A stretch of DNA of 64,000 nucleotides from Pseudomonas sp. stari2 (GTDB taxonomy: Bacteria > Pseudomonadota > Gammaproteobacteria > Pseudomonadales > Pseudomonadaceae): positions 4,397,501 through 4,461,500 of the forward strand of contig NZ_CP099760.1 of assembly GCF_040760005.1 (NCBI RefSeq), written 5' to 3'. A model generated the notes under the pieces. The model was not told where the DNA came from and did no database searches. It was given only the letters and a program-made list of their open reading frames with translations. Positions 47,118 to 55,967 of the stretch are shown here, in pieces (position 1 is the stretch's first letter; every line of letters starts with the position of its first letter). Position numbers and translations under genes: made by a program.

Positions 47118-47441
47118 GTGGAACTGAAGCACTTCGCACTTCCCAGTCTCGTTTTCATCGGTGTCTGGTTAGCCGCCCTGTTGCTGGCCGAGGTATGGAG
47201 ACTGTTCTGGAACTGGATTGATGACCATGAGCATCCGATCCAACGCAATCCAGTCATGACCTGGGTGATCAATACATTTTTTCATGAAAATGCCGATGGT
47301 CTCGACGTCTGGATTCAGGTTGTACTGATCGCGTTCTGGCCTCTTTACCTGGCCGGCTCACTGGTCTACTTCCTCAGCCTGCAAATCAGAGAACTACGCC
47401 GCCGCTACAAACTGAGAAACGGCAAAGCCGTGGACGCCTGA
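47118..47441 (+). CDS. Small membrane protein, unknown
   Basis: 107 residues with GTG start and GGAGAAGG ribosome binding site; an in-frame GTG eight codons upstream is possible. Two membrane segments (FALPSLVFIGVWLAALLLAEV and VQVVLIAFWPLYLAGSLVYFL, approximate) and a basic C-terminus (RELRRRYKLRNGK). Unknown function. Confidence 0.7.
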   Translation: MELKHFALPSLVFIGVWLAALLLAEVWRLFWNWIDDHEHPIQRNPVMTWVINTFFHENADGLDVWIQVVLIAFWPLYLAGSLVYFLSLQIRELRRRYKLRNGKAVDA

Positions 47442-47496
47442 AGCTCCAAAGTCCGTAAAGCAAACTGTAAAGTCCATATAGGCAAGTGATCCTGCA

Positions 47497-47754
47497 ATGA
47501 GCACCCCCGAAAAGCACTGCGAGTCTCTTGAACCCCTGAACGTAACACTGTTCGGCCCTGCCCTGGCCGCACTGGCCAAGTACCGCAATGCGGCGCGCGT
47601 TTATGGCGGTACCACCGGCGCTCCACAGACGCTCGAGCAGGCCGCACGCCGCAAGGCGTACGACGAGGCTGCTCACGAAATTGCCGGTTACGTTGAAGCA
47701 CTGGCCGCACTCGCAAACTTCGAATCGACCAAGACACCCCGCGCTTATAAGTGA
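47497..47754 (+). CDS. Small Ala-rich protein, unknown
   Basis: 85 residues, helical, Ala-rich (LAALAKYRNAARVYGG...). No family recognised. A perfect terminator follows 60 bases later. Confidence 0.6.
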   Translation: MSTPEKHCESLEPLNVTLFGPALAALAKYRNAARVYGGTTGAPQTLEQAARRKAYDEAAHEIAGYVEALAALANFESTKTPRAYK

Positions 47755-47815
47755 TTCGCCGCGAATCCATGCCGCGTGTCTGCTCCTGAAACAGGTTTAC
47801 ACTTGTTTCACTCTC

Positions 47816-47846
47816 AAAACGCCCGATGCATCGCATCGGGCGTTTT
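47816..47846 (+). terminator. Intrinsic terminator
   Basis: AAAACGCCCGATGC - ATC - GCATCGGGCGTTTT, a perfect 14-bp stem, A- and T-flanked, serving the small gene at 47497. Confidence 0.9.
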
Positions 47847-48043
47847 GCATTTCAAGAACAGGTGCGGATCAGGGAACCCGGCAGTACTGCAATGAACCCT
47901 TGCAGTGTTTCGTCCACCTCACTGCCCGGCGCGGCTGTCATACCGCCCTCGCCTACGACGCCAGCTATCACCCCACACCCGAACTCGCCAAAGAAATACG
48001 TGTTCACCAGCATCGGCGGGATCGCATCGTACTCTTCCTACGG

Positions 48044-48070
48044 CGACATCGACCTGTACGGCAAGGAACA
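48044..48070 (+). other. No distinct feature beyond the possible relic frame
   Basis: Part of the frame described for 47755-48173; no motif assigned. Confidence 0.2.
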
Positions 48071-48143
48071 GTTTTTCGGGCCGGTGGTGGAAAAATGGCG
48101 TTTTTTTCAAACAGTAACTGTAACGCGACAGGCAAAACGAACA

Positions 48144-48169
48144 AGGGCGCCCTCAATGGGCGCCCTTTT
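48144..48169 (+). terminator. Intrinsic terminator, plus direction
   Basis: AGGGCGCCC - TCAAT - GGGCGCCCT followed by TTTC. It would end a plus-strand transcript through the possible relic, and it also lies just past the end of the lipoprotein gene on the reverse strand. Confidence 0.8.
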
Positions 48170-48173
48170 CTAT

Positions 48174-48389
48174 TCAATCGTCATGCAACATGCCGGAGCT
48201 GTACTGGTTGAGACTGGCACCGATACCGGTGCCGCCGAACTTCAGCGTATTGGCGTTGACGCGCCCTTCGGGCGACTGGCAGTCCGAAGAAAAACAACTG
48301 GTGGTGGTCAACCCACCGGAGCCCGAACAGGCACTCAATACCGAGACAGCTGCAGCGATCAACAGCACTTTGACGACATTGGCACTCAT
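48174..48389 (-). CDS. Small putative lipoprotein
   Basis: 71 residues: MSANVVKVLLIAAAVSVLSAC with lipobox LSAC, mature part Gly/Ser-rich with a Cys pair (CFSSDC). Lipid-anchored envelope protein of unknown role. Confidence 0.75.
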   Translation of the reverse strand: MSANVVKVLLIAAAVSVLSACSGSGGLTTTSCFSSDCQSPEGRVNANTLKFGGTGIGASLNQYSSGMLHDD

Positions 48390-48514
48390 GGCACGGCTCC
48401 CCCTGGGATGAAACGATCTTATCGCTGCATCCTAGGCGCCCCCGCGTGCCGACAACATGAAACTTTCGCCATCGACAGCGCGGGTTCAGGCAGAGCGGTG
48501 GTTTCTCTCTGCGC

Positions 48515-48877
48515 TTACGACTTCGGCTCGACGTGATCCAGCGCCTGATTCACCGCAAGCCCCGCGACCATCACCACTTGCGCGATGCCCAGCGCCGTTT
48601 TGCGGTGAGCGGGTTCCAGGATCGCGGCGAAGTTGCTGAGCATTTCACTGGCGGAATCGAGGGACTCGCTGGCGTTGGCCAGGAGGGATTCGCTGGTGTA
48701 GGCAGGGTTGGCCAGGAACATGGGGTCGTGTTCGGTGTGACTGCCCATGATGCGTTGTTGCGGGGTGAGGTAATGGTCGAGGGCGCGTTCGGCGGCTTCG
48801 TTCAGGGTTCTAGAATCGGGGAATTTGTAGGGGGAAACTGGATCGGTTTCTGGTGGGTTTGGGGTTGGTTTGATCAT
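48515..48877 (-). CDS. DUF6124-family protein
   Basis: 120 residues, start MIKPTPNPPETDPVSPYKFPDSR, a pattern shared by many small Pseudomonas proteins of DUF6124. The middle has LNEAAERALDHYL and NASESLDSASEML, and a hydrophobic stretch GIAQVVMVAGLAVNQAL near the end. Function unknown. The long leader upstream has switch-like complementarity to its ribosome binding site. I prefer this ATG: AGGAG lies 8 bases before it. Confidence 0.85.
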   Translation of the reverse strand: MIKPTPNPPETDPVSPYKFPDSRTLNEAAERALDHYLTPQQRIMGSHTEHDPMFLANPAYTSESLLANASESLDSASEMLSNFAAILEPAHRKTALGIAQVVMVAGLAVNQALDHVEPKS

Positions 48878-49100
48878 GGATGAAACTCCTAACACTCTTA
48901 GTGAAGGCTTCACCCTTTCGCTACCAAACGAAGGGTGGCGGCCATGAACAGGTTGGTAGACCGGGTGTTAGGAGCCGGCGCGCCCGAAGACGCCCTGTAC
49001 ATGACCACCATAAACCCCGATCGAAAGCACAACCGGAGACGGTGACGCTGTACATCTAACACGCGGGCTACCAAACCCGATCACTGGTTTTCAGTGACCC
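48878..49100 (-). promoter_or_regulatory. Leader of the DUF6124 gene with alternative structures covering the Shine-Dalgarno
   Basis: In the reverse-strand transcript a middle block carries CTCCTAACAC and CTACCAA (plus strand 48965-48974 and 48953-48959). CTCCTAACAC is a perfect 10-base complement of the Shine-Dalgarno block GTGTTAGGAG (48886-48895). The same block also pairs with an upstream block (49056-49077) through GTGTTAG and TTGGTAG. Both cannot form at once. The TTTGGTAG sequence recurs in the loop of a hairpin just before the start (48912-48936), which gives a second contact for CTACCAA. A TCACTG/CAGTGA hairpin begins the region. This is the arrangement of a translational on/off leader. 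No ligand or trans-factor is evident. Confidence 0.6.
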
Positions 49101-49255
49101 GAGAACGATAAAAGCCACGGTCTAGACGCACAAGCCGGCGGATTCTGTCTTAGGTGTAGGGGGTGGCGCAAGGTTGTGTAGGGCTTGGATGACCTCAATA
49201 GGATTCACGTAAACGATCTAGCCTTTATGTTTAAAACTAGCTCACGGAGTCGTCA

Positions 49256-49276
49256 CTAGCCATGCACTATGGCTAG
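49256..49276. repeat. Inverted repeat in intergenic DNA
   Basis: CTAGCCAT - GCACT - ATGGCTAG, 8-bp perfect arms. No T-run follows; perhaps a protein-binding site or a remnant. Confidence 0.6.
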
Positions 49277-49344
49277 CACGGCGCCTTGATTGGGCCAATG
49301 ACGGACTGGACTTGTTTTTCACGAAGCACCAGAAAATAAAGAAT

Positions 49345-49376
49345 GGGGACTGATTTATTTATCAGTGCCCCTTTTC
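49345..49376 (+). terminator. Terminator-like hairpin upstream of dusA
   Basis: GGGGACTGAT - TTATTT - ATCAGTGCCCC with one bulge, then TTTTC. No gene in this direction ends just before it, so it might end an unannotated small RNA, or be a relic of a REP-associated element, since GGGGACTGATTTATT-like sequence is common near such elements in Pseudomonas (recalled, not checked). Confidence 0.5.
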
Positions 49377-49481
49377 AGGCACCAAACCCCGTCAGCACAG
49401 CATTCAGGTCCTCCCCAAGCCCCTCCCTCCCATTCCTGATAAACTCCCCCACCTCCCAGCCACACCGATTCCGTACCCCCA

Positions 49482-50477
49482 ATGTCCCCAATCACCGCCA
49501 CACCCGCCCCACTCTCCCGCCGTTTCTCCGTCGCGCCGATGATGGATTGGACTGACCGTCACTGCCGGTACTTCCTACGCCTGCTGTCGAAAAACGCCCT
49601 GCTCTACACCGAAATGGTCACCACCGGCGCTCTGCTGAACGGCGATCACGAACGTTTCCTCCGTCACAACGAAGCCGAGCACCCGCTGGCTTTGCAGTTG
49701 GGCGGCAGCGTCCCGCTGGACCTGGCCGCTTGCGCGCGCATGGCGCAGGAGCACGGTTACGACGAGGTGAACCTGAACGTTGGCTGCCCGAGTGATCGGG
49801 TGCAGAACAACATGATTGGTGCGTGCCTGATGGGGCATCCGCAGTTGGTGGCGGATTGTGTGAAGGCGATGCGTGATGCGGTGTCGATTCCGGTGACGGT
49901 GAAGCACCGGATCGGGATCAATGGGCGGGACAGTTATGAGGAGCTGTGCGATTTCGTCGGCACGGTGCGGGATGCCGGGTGCACGAGTTTTACGGTGCAT
50001 GCGCGGATTGCGATTCTGGAGGGGTTGTCGCCGAAGGAGAACCGGGACATTCCGCCCCTGCGTTATGACGTGGCGGCGCGGTTGAAGGCGGATTTTCCGG
50101 AGCTGGAGATCGTTCTGAACGGCGGGATCAAGACGATGGAGGCCTGCCATGAGCATTTGCAGACCTTTGACGGCGTGATGCTGGGCCGTGAGGCTTATCA
50201 CAATCCGTATCTGCTGGCCGAGGTGGATCAGCAGTTGTTCGGTAGTTCGGCGCCGGTGATCACCCGGGCCGAGGCGTTGGCGCAACTACGGCCTTATATT
50301 GCCGAGCATCTGGCGACTGGCGGGGCGATGCATCACATCACCCGTCATGTGCTGGGCCTGGGCACCGGTTTCCCGGGGGCGCGCAAGTTTCGGCAGTTGT
50401 TGTCGGTGGATATTCACAAGGCCAAGGATCCGTTGGCGTTGCTGGATCAGGCGGCGGAGTTGCTGGCGGGTCGTTGA
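49482..50477 (+). CDS. dusA: tRNA-dihydrouridine(20/20a) synthase DusA
   Basis: 331 residues. Flavin enzyme that reduces U20/U20a of tRNA. Motifs: FSVAPMMDWTDRHCRYFLR, the FMN/tRNA signature EVNLNVGCPSDRV with catalytic Cys, TVKHRIGING, and LNGGIKTME. Normal length for DusA. dusA is a known integration site for some phages and islands, but no integrase or repeated end is seen here. Confidence 0.96.
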   Translation: MSPITATPAPLSRRFSVAPMMDWTDRHCRYFLRLLSKNALLYTEMVTTGALLNGDHERFLRHNEAEHPLALQLGGSVPLDLAACARMAQEHGYDEVNLNVGCPSDRVQNNMIGACLMGHPQLVADCVKAMRDAVSIPVTVKHRIGINGRDSYEELCDFVGTVRDAGCTSFTVHARIAILEGLSPKENRDIPPLRYDVAARLKADFPELEIVLNGGIKTMEACHEHLQTFDGVMLGREAYHNPYLLAEVDQQLFGSSAPVITRAEALAQLRPYIAEHLATGGAMHHITRHVLGLGTGFPGARKFRQLLSVDIHKAKDPLALLDQAAELLAGR

Positions 50478-50552
50478 TCGATGCGTTGATTGTGCGGGCA
50501 ACGAATGAGCGTTGCCCGGTGTTTTGTTGTACTGACAGGATGTCTTTTGGTT

Positions 50553-50933
50553 ATGCCCGCGTTCAGCCGCGTTTTATTCAAGCGTTTCACCCTCCTCGCT
50601 TTACTCTCGACTCTCTATGCAAGCGCCCATGCATCCTGTGATTTTTTGAAGGGGTGCGGTGAGGGGGGAGATGGCCCTTTTCAATCTACCCAGATGTCTG
50701 GTTTTCTGGTTTTCACGACGACAATGGTCACGGTCGACGGGATGTCGGACATTTCCGGACTGAAAAAACGTGTGTATTCGGTAGAGGAAATAGAAGCGGC
50801 ACGTTATTTCCTCGCCAGCGACGGCATGCTGAAGGCTGCGTATTTCACGTCAGTCTTGCAGCGTTTTCGTCGGGAATCACCTGATACAGAGTTAAGCGAC
50901 CTCGCCGTCGCCGCGCTGATCAGCAGTCAGTGA
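50553..50933 (+). CDS. Small exported protein, DUF2388-like
   Basis: 126 residues; start chosen at 50553 so that the signal peptide MPAFSRVLFKRFTLLALLST...ASAHA leads. The mature part begins SCDFLKGCGEGGDGP and has ASDGMLKAAYFTSVLQRFRR near the end, a pattern I associate with the Pseudomonas DUF2388 family. Convergent with uppP and adjacent to its stop. Confidence 0.7.
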   Translation: MPAFSRVLFKRFTLLALLSTLYASAHASCDFLKGCGEGGDGPFQSTQMSGFLVFTTTMVTVDGMSDISGLKKRVYSVEEIEAARYFLASDGMLKAAYFTSVLQRFRRESPDTELSDLAVAALISSQ

Positions 50934-51764
50934 TCAGGCCGCCGCTTCCGTCCAGTTCACCCAGCCAAACACCCACGTCGCCAGGATCAGCAAACCAAAC
51001 GCGATCCGGTACCAGGCAAACGCGGCGTAGCTGTGGTTCGCAATGAACTTCAGCAAGCCCCGTACGGCGATCATGGCGAACACGAATGCGGTGACGAAGC
51101 CCAGGGCGAAGACCGGCAGGTCGCCTGCCTGGAACAGGTCGCGGTATTTGTAGCCGGAGTACACAGCAGCGCCGACCATGGTCGGCATCGCCAGGAAGAA
51201 CGAGAACTCCGTGGCCGCTTTGCGCGACAGGCCGAACAGCAGGCCGCCGATGATGGTCGAGCCGGAGCGGGATGTGCCGGGAATCATCGCCAGGCACTGT
51301 ACGCAACCGATCTTCAGCGCGTCGGACCACGCCATGTCGTCGACGTGCTCGACACTCACCACATGATTTCGTTTTTCGGCCCACAACATCACGATACCGC
51401 CCACCACCAACGCGACAGCAACGGTGATCGGGTTAAACAGATAATGGTGAATGGCGTCGGCGAATAACACGCCTAGAACTACGGCCGGGAAGAACGCGAT
51501 CAGCAGATTAAGGGTGAAACGTTGAGCATTGCGCTGGGTCGGCAGACCTTTGACGATTTCAAAGATCTTCGGACGAAACTCCCAGACCACGGCAAGAATG
51601 GCGCCCAGTTGAATAATGATGTTGAACGCCATGGCGCGTTCGCCGCCGAAGTCGAGCAAGTCGGCAACGATAATCTGGTGGCCCGTACTGGAGATGGGCA
51701 AGAACTCGGTGAGACCTTCTACCGCACCTAAAACCAACACCTTGAACAAGGTCAGTAAATCCAT
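50934..51764 (-). CDS. uppP: Undecaprenyl-diphosphatase UppP (BacA)
   Basis: 276-residue membrane phosphatase that recycles undecaprenyl phosphate for cell-wall and polysaccharide synthesis. Motifs: [13 protein letters not shown] near residues 15-27 and [11 protein letters not shown] in the middle, the two conserved active-site segments. Also a bacitracin-resistance determinant by family. Confidence 0.95.
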   Translation of the reverse strand: MDLLTLFKVLVLGAVEGLTEFLPISSTGHQIIVADLLDFGGERAMAFNIIIQLGAILAVVWEFRPKIFEIVKGLPTQRNAQRFTLNLLIAFFPAVVLGVLFADAIHHYLFNPITVAVALVVGGIVMLWAEKRNHVVSVEHVDDMAWSDALKIGCVQCLAMIPGTSRSGSTIIGGLLFGLSRKAATEFSFFLAMPTMVGAAVYSGYKYRDLFQAGDLPVFALGFVTAFVFAMIAVRGLLKFIANHSYAAFAWYRIAFGLLILATWVFGWVNWTEAAA

Positions 51765-52271
51765 TAATCCTCCGTCAGAACGCTCTTGAAGAGCGCCCGG
51801 TCAACTGCACTCAGGCATTGAGTATCTGAAATAAAACAATTGGCAGATCAATGCCCATTGCCCGATTCGGTGACGGAGAATAGGTCTTATCAAAAGACAC
51901 ACTCAAGCCATGTTAATAATCGTCTGTCTGTGAACTTGTTCACTTAGTGGAAAAAATAACCTTGCGCCCCTAAAATGTGACCCACCTCACACTCCCCCCG
52001 ATTCTGGCGACGAACCATACTGGCCATAGGACATAAAAATCGGTCGCCATAATTACAAAATAATGGCACCATTGCACATCGCCACCATCTAACGACGTTC
52101 GTTTCGTTAGTTCAGCAGCCCGAGAAAATCAACTAAAAGCTTGAAAAGCTTAATTATTGTTAAAAAACTCGGGAGCCACGTCTAAAAATCGCGCGAATGT
52201 TACCAATTGTCAGTCACAGATGAGAACCGGTGCTTTAACATCCCGATGTCCGCACTTTTTCGAGTCAAGGC
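51765..52271. other. AT-rich intergenic stretch before the polysaccharide region
   Basis: No gene seen. It is AT-richer than the surroundings, with an AAAAGCTTGAAAAGCTTAA dyad near 52133. It should hold the promoter of the winged-helix gene at 52272. Confidence 0.6.
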
Positions 52272-53012
52272 ATGATGCTTACAGGGAACTTAGCGACTAG
52301 TAGCTCGCACCAGACAAACGACGCGCCAGGTGTTCTTGCCCTGGCGCGCACCCGTGCTGTGGCCGAACACTTCAGAACGCTAATCGCCCAGCATGTGCAG
52401 ACCGGCCTGACACTGGAAGCCGACTCTTTCACTAGTTCATATCAGCCAAACGAATATCACGGCACCTATCGCGCCATTTTCATCGTGATCGATACTCCGC
52501 AAGCACTGGAAGACAATCTGGCGCTGGTGGAGAACCTGCGCACCGAGAACTTGAAGCCGATCATTTGTGCGGTGATTACCGGTCGCGGCGCCCATAACAA
52601 GATCAAATACCATCTTGCCGGGGCAGACTTCTGTATCAAGCTCAATACCCTTTCCGATGAGGGTGGCGAGTTGCTGAGTGAGTTCTTCAGCAGTGAAGAA
52701 TGGCTGCGTGACATTGATCTGATACTGGACCCGACCCGTATCTGCCTCTCCGACACCAGCAAGAAACTGGACATTTCCTTTGCCGAGATGAAGATCCTGG
52801 AAGCGTTCTCGCAAACCAGCAATCACATTCTCAGCCATGACGAAATTGCCGGCATCATGGGGCTCAACACGCATTTCTACGACCCTCGCGCACTGGAAAA
52901 ATCCATCAGCCGCTTGCGTGGGAAAATCAAGGACGTGTACGGTACGAACGCCATACAGAGCATTCGCGGGTATGGCTACCGTCTGATGAGGGGGTTGATC
53001 TCGACCGCCTGA
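52272..53012 (+). CDS. Winged-helix regulator with degenerate receiver domain
   Basis: 246 residues. The C-terminus (about 145-243) is an OmpR/PhoB-type winged helix, ending SIRGYGYRLMRG. The N-terminal half follows a receiver-like order (AIFIVIDTP, then CAVITGRG, then GADFCIKL) and keeps a possible Asp and Lys, but the acidic pair after the first strand is missing (VLALARTRAV). It may therefore be an atypical regulator not controlled by normal phosphorylation (inference). It stands just upstream of a related regulator and the polysaccharide genes. Confidence 0.8.
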   Translation: MMLTGNLATSSSHQTNDAPGVLALARTRAVAEHFRTLIAQHVQTGLTLEADSFTSSYQPNEYHGTYRAIFIVIDTPQALEDNLALVENLRTENLKPIICAVITGRGAHNKIKYHLAGADFCIKLNTLSDEGGELLSEFFSSEEWLRDIDLILDPTRICLSDTSKKLDISFAEMKILEAFSQTSNHILSHDEIAGIMGLNTHFYDPRALEKSISRLRGKIKDVYGTNAIQSIRGYGYRLMRGLISTA

Positions 53013-53304
53013 GTCAGGGAAATCACCATTTGCAGCATACGAGGGAACGTCTGATGCAACGCTACAACAATCCACGGTCTCACCGCTTTATTTGCAATAT
53101 CCATCCAATAAAAAGCTGTCAGTTGAATGAGCGCTGCAACACTTAAACATAACAATAAATCATTACTCTAAAAGCAGACCCAGTGGAACTTGTCGCGGGC
53201 CATAATTGGGCCCAGACCCTGCCTGTCGATTATTTCCGAGCGCGTTATAACTCGTCTGCCGATTACCTTTTAGCCAAATTTGGTGCGTTATTCAGGAGAG
53301 AGAC

Positions 53305-53949
53305 ATGGAAACCAGTACAACCCTCCCAAGAAAATATTTTGTTGTCGTGACCAACAACTCTGCGTCGCAACGTGAACTCGAGAGCATTCTCTCCAGTGAG
53401 CGTTTCAATTCGTTCGGTACGTCTCAGGCACAAATGTTTGTTGAAGGTGTTGCTTCGCCCTCTTCCACTCCCACGCTCATGGAGTTCACTTACCCACGCG
53501 GCACAAGGAAAAGCGTCGCTCGCAGTATTGAACATGATACACAGCGCATCTTGGCCACCCTCGAATCCGAGTGGCTGGCGGCACAATCGGTGAACTCGTT
53601 CCAGAACACGCCGGCAATAGAAGACACCGGCTCCATTGAAGGCAATGTTCCCTGCACAGAGGCCTGGCATCTGGACAATGACCAGGGCGCACTCGTCAAG
53701 GAAGGTGTCGAGATCAGCCTCACCGGCCTCGAAACCGCATTGGTCAGCAAGATGCTGCACCACGAAGAGCGTGTTGTCAGTCGCGACGATCTGATTCTCA
53801 GCATCGGTCGGGAACCGGAACAATATCGCGGTCTGGAGATGTGCCTGAGCCGTCTTCAAGACAAATTCAAAAGTGCCAGTAACGGCGAACGACTGTTTCG
53901 CGCTGTCCGCAATCGCGGTTATTGCCTGATCCAGGAAGTTGTTGCATAA
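53305..53949 (+). CDS. Second winged-helix regulator, related architecture
   Basis: 214 residues, with a good ribosome binding site (CAGGAGAGAGAC). N-terminus KYFVVVTNNSASQRELESIL resembles a first receiver strand but the rest is not a clear receiver. The C-terminal winged helix has EERVVSRDDLILSIG and ends LFRAVRNRGYCLIQE. Probably a paralogue of the gene at 52272. Position suggests control of the polysaccharide locus. Confidence 0.75.
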   Translation: METSTTLPRKYFVVVTNNSASQRELESILSSERFNSFGTSQAQMFVEGVASPSSTPTLMEFTYPRGTRKSVARSIEHDTQRILATLESEWLAAQSVNSFQNTPAIEDTGSIEGNVPCTEAWHLDNDQGALVKEGVEISLTGLETALVSKMLHHEERVVSRDDLILSIGREPEQYRGLEMCLSRLQDKFKSASNGERLFRAVRNRGYCLIQEVVA

Positions 53950-54332
53950 GCGCAGCCTCCCCATCAACGAACAGAAGCAAGTGCAATTACAAAAATAAAA
54001 AAGCACTTTGCTTGGTTTAACCCTCCTTTGTCAGTAATGCCTCCCTCCTCACCCTTCCTACGATAGCAAACAGAACATCGATTGTTCACCCCTCAGCCAT
54101 TGACCTTTTTTAACGTTTGATATTATTCAATTTAATTGATTGGCACTTTGCCATCTTGTTAGAACTCGTCAGACAGCTTCTTCCCCAATAACTTAGTCTA
54201 TTGATTGACGACAGTTCGGCCTACCGATGTTGTTACCTCAGAACATGGGCACCTAAAACAAAAACAACTCTGCTTAACAACTCGGATTTCAACTGTCGAA
54301 ACCTGAATGGAAGTCTTTTGGGGATATCGCAT
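53950..54332. other. AT-rich region upstream of the initiating transferase
   Basis: No convincing gene. The coding frame of the next gene stays open back to 54201, but the ATG at 54333 has the GGGGAT ribosome binding site and the family N-terminus, so this stretch is probably leader/promoter DNA. Confidence 0.6.
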
Positions 54333-55727
54333 ATGGATCTCACTCTACGTATCAACCGAAACACGGGCCTCAAGGGACTTACCTTCTGGGGCCAATGGGC
54401 ACTGGCACAGTGCTTTATTGTTTCACTGTTATTTATATTGGCTGAGCAGCACACGGGAACGGTTGAGTTCTATTACCGGATGTGCACCATGCTGGCCGTG
54501 CTGGCTTCGGTTCCGGCCTACACGTTCAGTGGCGCCTACCGAAAGCGCGACAACTACCTGACCGGCCTCGGACGGCTGCTGATGGGCTGGTCGATGACCA
54601 TGGCCGGGCTGACGTTCATCGCGTTCATCTGCAAGGCCGATGAGCTGTTTTCGCGCCAGGTGATCCTTGACTGGGCGGTGTACGGCTTCCTCGGTCAGGC
54701 GCTGCTGTATGCGCCGCTGCACGCGTTTTCGAAGTACTACCAGCGTTCACGCAAAAGCGAGCACAAGACCCTGATCGTCGGCACCGGCGAACTGGCTCTG
54801 GGCCTGGCGAAGAAACTCAGCGAACACGAAAACCTGCCGCTGGTAGGCCTGGTCAGCAACGGCACCCTGCCCGCTCTGGATGCCGATGCTCCACGGGTCG
54901 TCGGCGATCAGGAAAATTTGCTGGAGCTGATCAAACGCCACGATATCCGCCGTCTCTACATCACGCTGTCGCTGTCCGAAGCGGCGAAGATCGAAGCGAT
55001 GTATGTCGATCTGCTGGATGCCAACGTCGATGTGGTCTGGGTGCCGGACCTGAACAGCCTGACGCTGCTCAATCACTCGGTAAAAGTCGTGGACGGCCTG
55101 CCGGCGATTTACCTCAATGAAAGCCCGCTGACCAGCCGCCCGACCGCTGCCCTGAGCAAGAGCCTGATGGAGAAAAGTGTCGCGCTGCTGGCGATCATCC
55201 TGTTGAGCCCGGTGTTGCTGCTGATCTCGCTGGCAGTGAAACTCAGCTCGCCGGGCCCGGTTTTCTTCAAGCAGGATCGCCATGGCTGGAACGGCAAGGT
55301 GATTCAGGTCTGGAAGTTCCGCTCGATGCGCGTGCACGATGACCGCGACGTCAAACAGGCCAGCCGCAACGATTCGCGCATCACAGCCGTCGGGCGCTTT
55401 ATCCGCCGCACTTCGCTGGATGAACTGCCGCAATTGTTCAACGTGTTGCAGGGGCACATGGCACTGGTCGGCCCGCGTCCGCACGCCGTGGCGCACAACA
55501 ACTACTACTCAGGCAAGATCCTCGCCTACATGGCCCGTCACCGAATCAAACCGGGCATCACTGGCCTGGCGCAGATCAGCGGCTGCCGTGGCGAGACCGA
55601 TACCCTCGACAAGATGGAAAAGCGTGTCGAGATCGACCTCAAGTACATCAACAACTGGTCGCTGTGGCTGGATCTGAAGATCCTGGTGAAGACGCCGTTT
55701 ACCCTGTTGTCGAAGGATATTTACTGA
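54333..55727 (+). CDS. Undecaprenyl-phosphate hexose-1-phosphate transferase (WcaJ/PslA type)
   Basis: 464 residues. N-terminal membrane helices (about five segments), a central Rossmann-like CoA_binding region (TLIVGTGELALGLAK), and the C-terminal bacterial sugar transferase domain with FFKQDRHGWNGKV, WKFRSMRVHDD, RFIRRTSLDELPQLFNVL and VGPRPHA. It loads a hexose phosphate, probably glucose, on undecaprenyl phosphate to begin a polysaccharide repeat. Followed by an efficient terminator. Confidence 0.9.
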   Translation: MDLTLRINRNTGLKGLTFWGQWALAQCFIVSLLFILAEQHTGTVEFYYRMCTMLAVLASVPAYTFSGAYRKRDNYLTGLGRLLMGWSMTMAGLTFIAFICKADELFSRQVILDWAVYGFLGQALLYAPLHAFSKYYQRSRKSEHKTLIVGTGELALGLAKKLSEHENLPLVGLVSNGTLPALDADAPRVVGDQENLLELIKRHDIRRLYITLSLSEAAKIEAMYVDLLDANVDVVWVPDLNSLTLLNHSVKVVDGLPAIYLNESPLTSRPTAALSKSLMEKSVALLAIILLSPVLLLISLAVKLSSPGPVFFKQDRHGWNGKVIQVWKFRSMRVHDDRDVKQASRNDSRITAVGRFIRRTSLDELPQLFNVLQGHMALVGPRPHAVAHNNYYSGKILAYMARHRIKPGITGLAQISGCRGETDTLDKMEKRVEIDLKYINNWSLWLDLKILVKTPFTLLSKDIY

Positions 55728-55757
55728 GACGCAGCGCTTCGAAAGGCAACACCGCAA

Positions 55758-55779
55758 GGGGACGAAAGTCCCCTTTTTT
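55758..55779 (+). terminator. Intrinsic terminator after the transferase gene
   Basis: GGGGAC - GAAA - GTCCCC followed by T6, 30 bases after the stop. Confidence 0.92.
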
Positions 55780-55856
55780 GTGGGCGGGATTTGGGGGTTG
55801 GCGGGAGGCTCGCACCTGCATTGGGTCAGTTGCAGTGAGGTCGGCTGAACTGACGT

Positions 55857-55888
55857 CATCGCCGGCAAGCCAGCGATAGCGCCGGCTC
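55857..55888. repeat. Degenerate REP-like sequence
   Basis: CATCGCCGGCAAGCCAGCGATAG...GCCGGC resembles Pseudomonas REP repeats, but the arms are imperfect. Confidence 0.4.
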
Positions 55889-55967
55889 ATTCAGCACTGG
55901 GCTTGAGCTCGCCGTTCCCTCGCTTCCTCAGCAGGAGTGAAGACTCAAGAAAGACATCCACCACAAA

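Larger units (their letters stand above)
47755..48173. other. Intergenic stretch with two terminators and a possible gene relic
   Basis: It holds the two terminators listed separately. Between them the plus-strand frame from 47892 reads AMNPCSVSS... then KKYVFTSIGGIASYSS YGDIDLYGKEQFFG, which looks protein-like but has no credible ribosome binding site or family. It may be a short gene, a relic, or chance. Confidence 0.4.
48878..49481. other. 600-base non-coding stretch before dusA
   Basis: Left part is the structured leader of the DUF6124 gene. Right part (about 49100-49481) has no convincing gene; it holds the inverted repeat at 49256-49276 and the terminator-like hairpin at 49345. A transcription start for the leader is expected near 49100-49140 on the reverse strand. 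Confidence 0.7.

Noticed and set aside
49482..50477. Integrated element at dusA
   Set aside because: dusA is a known integration site, but no integrase or duplicated gene end is seen on either side.
51765..52271. Small gene in the AT-rich gap before the winged-helix gene
   Set aside because: No open frame with a start, ribosome binding site and protein-like content.
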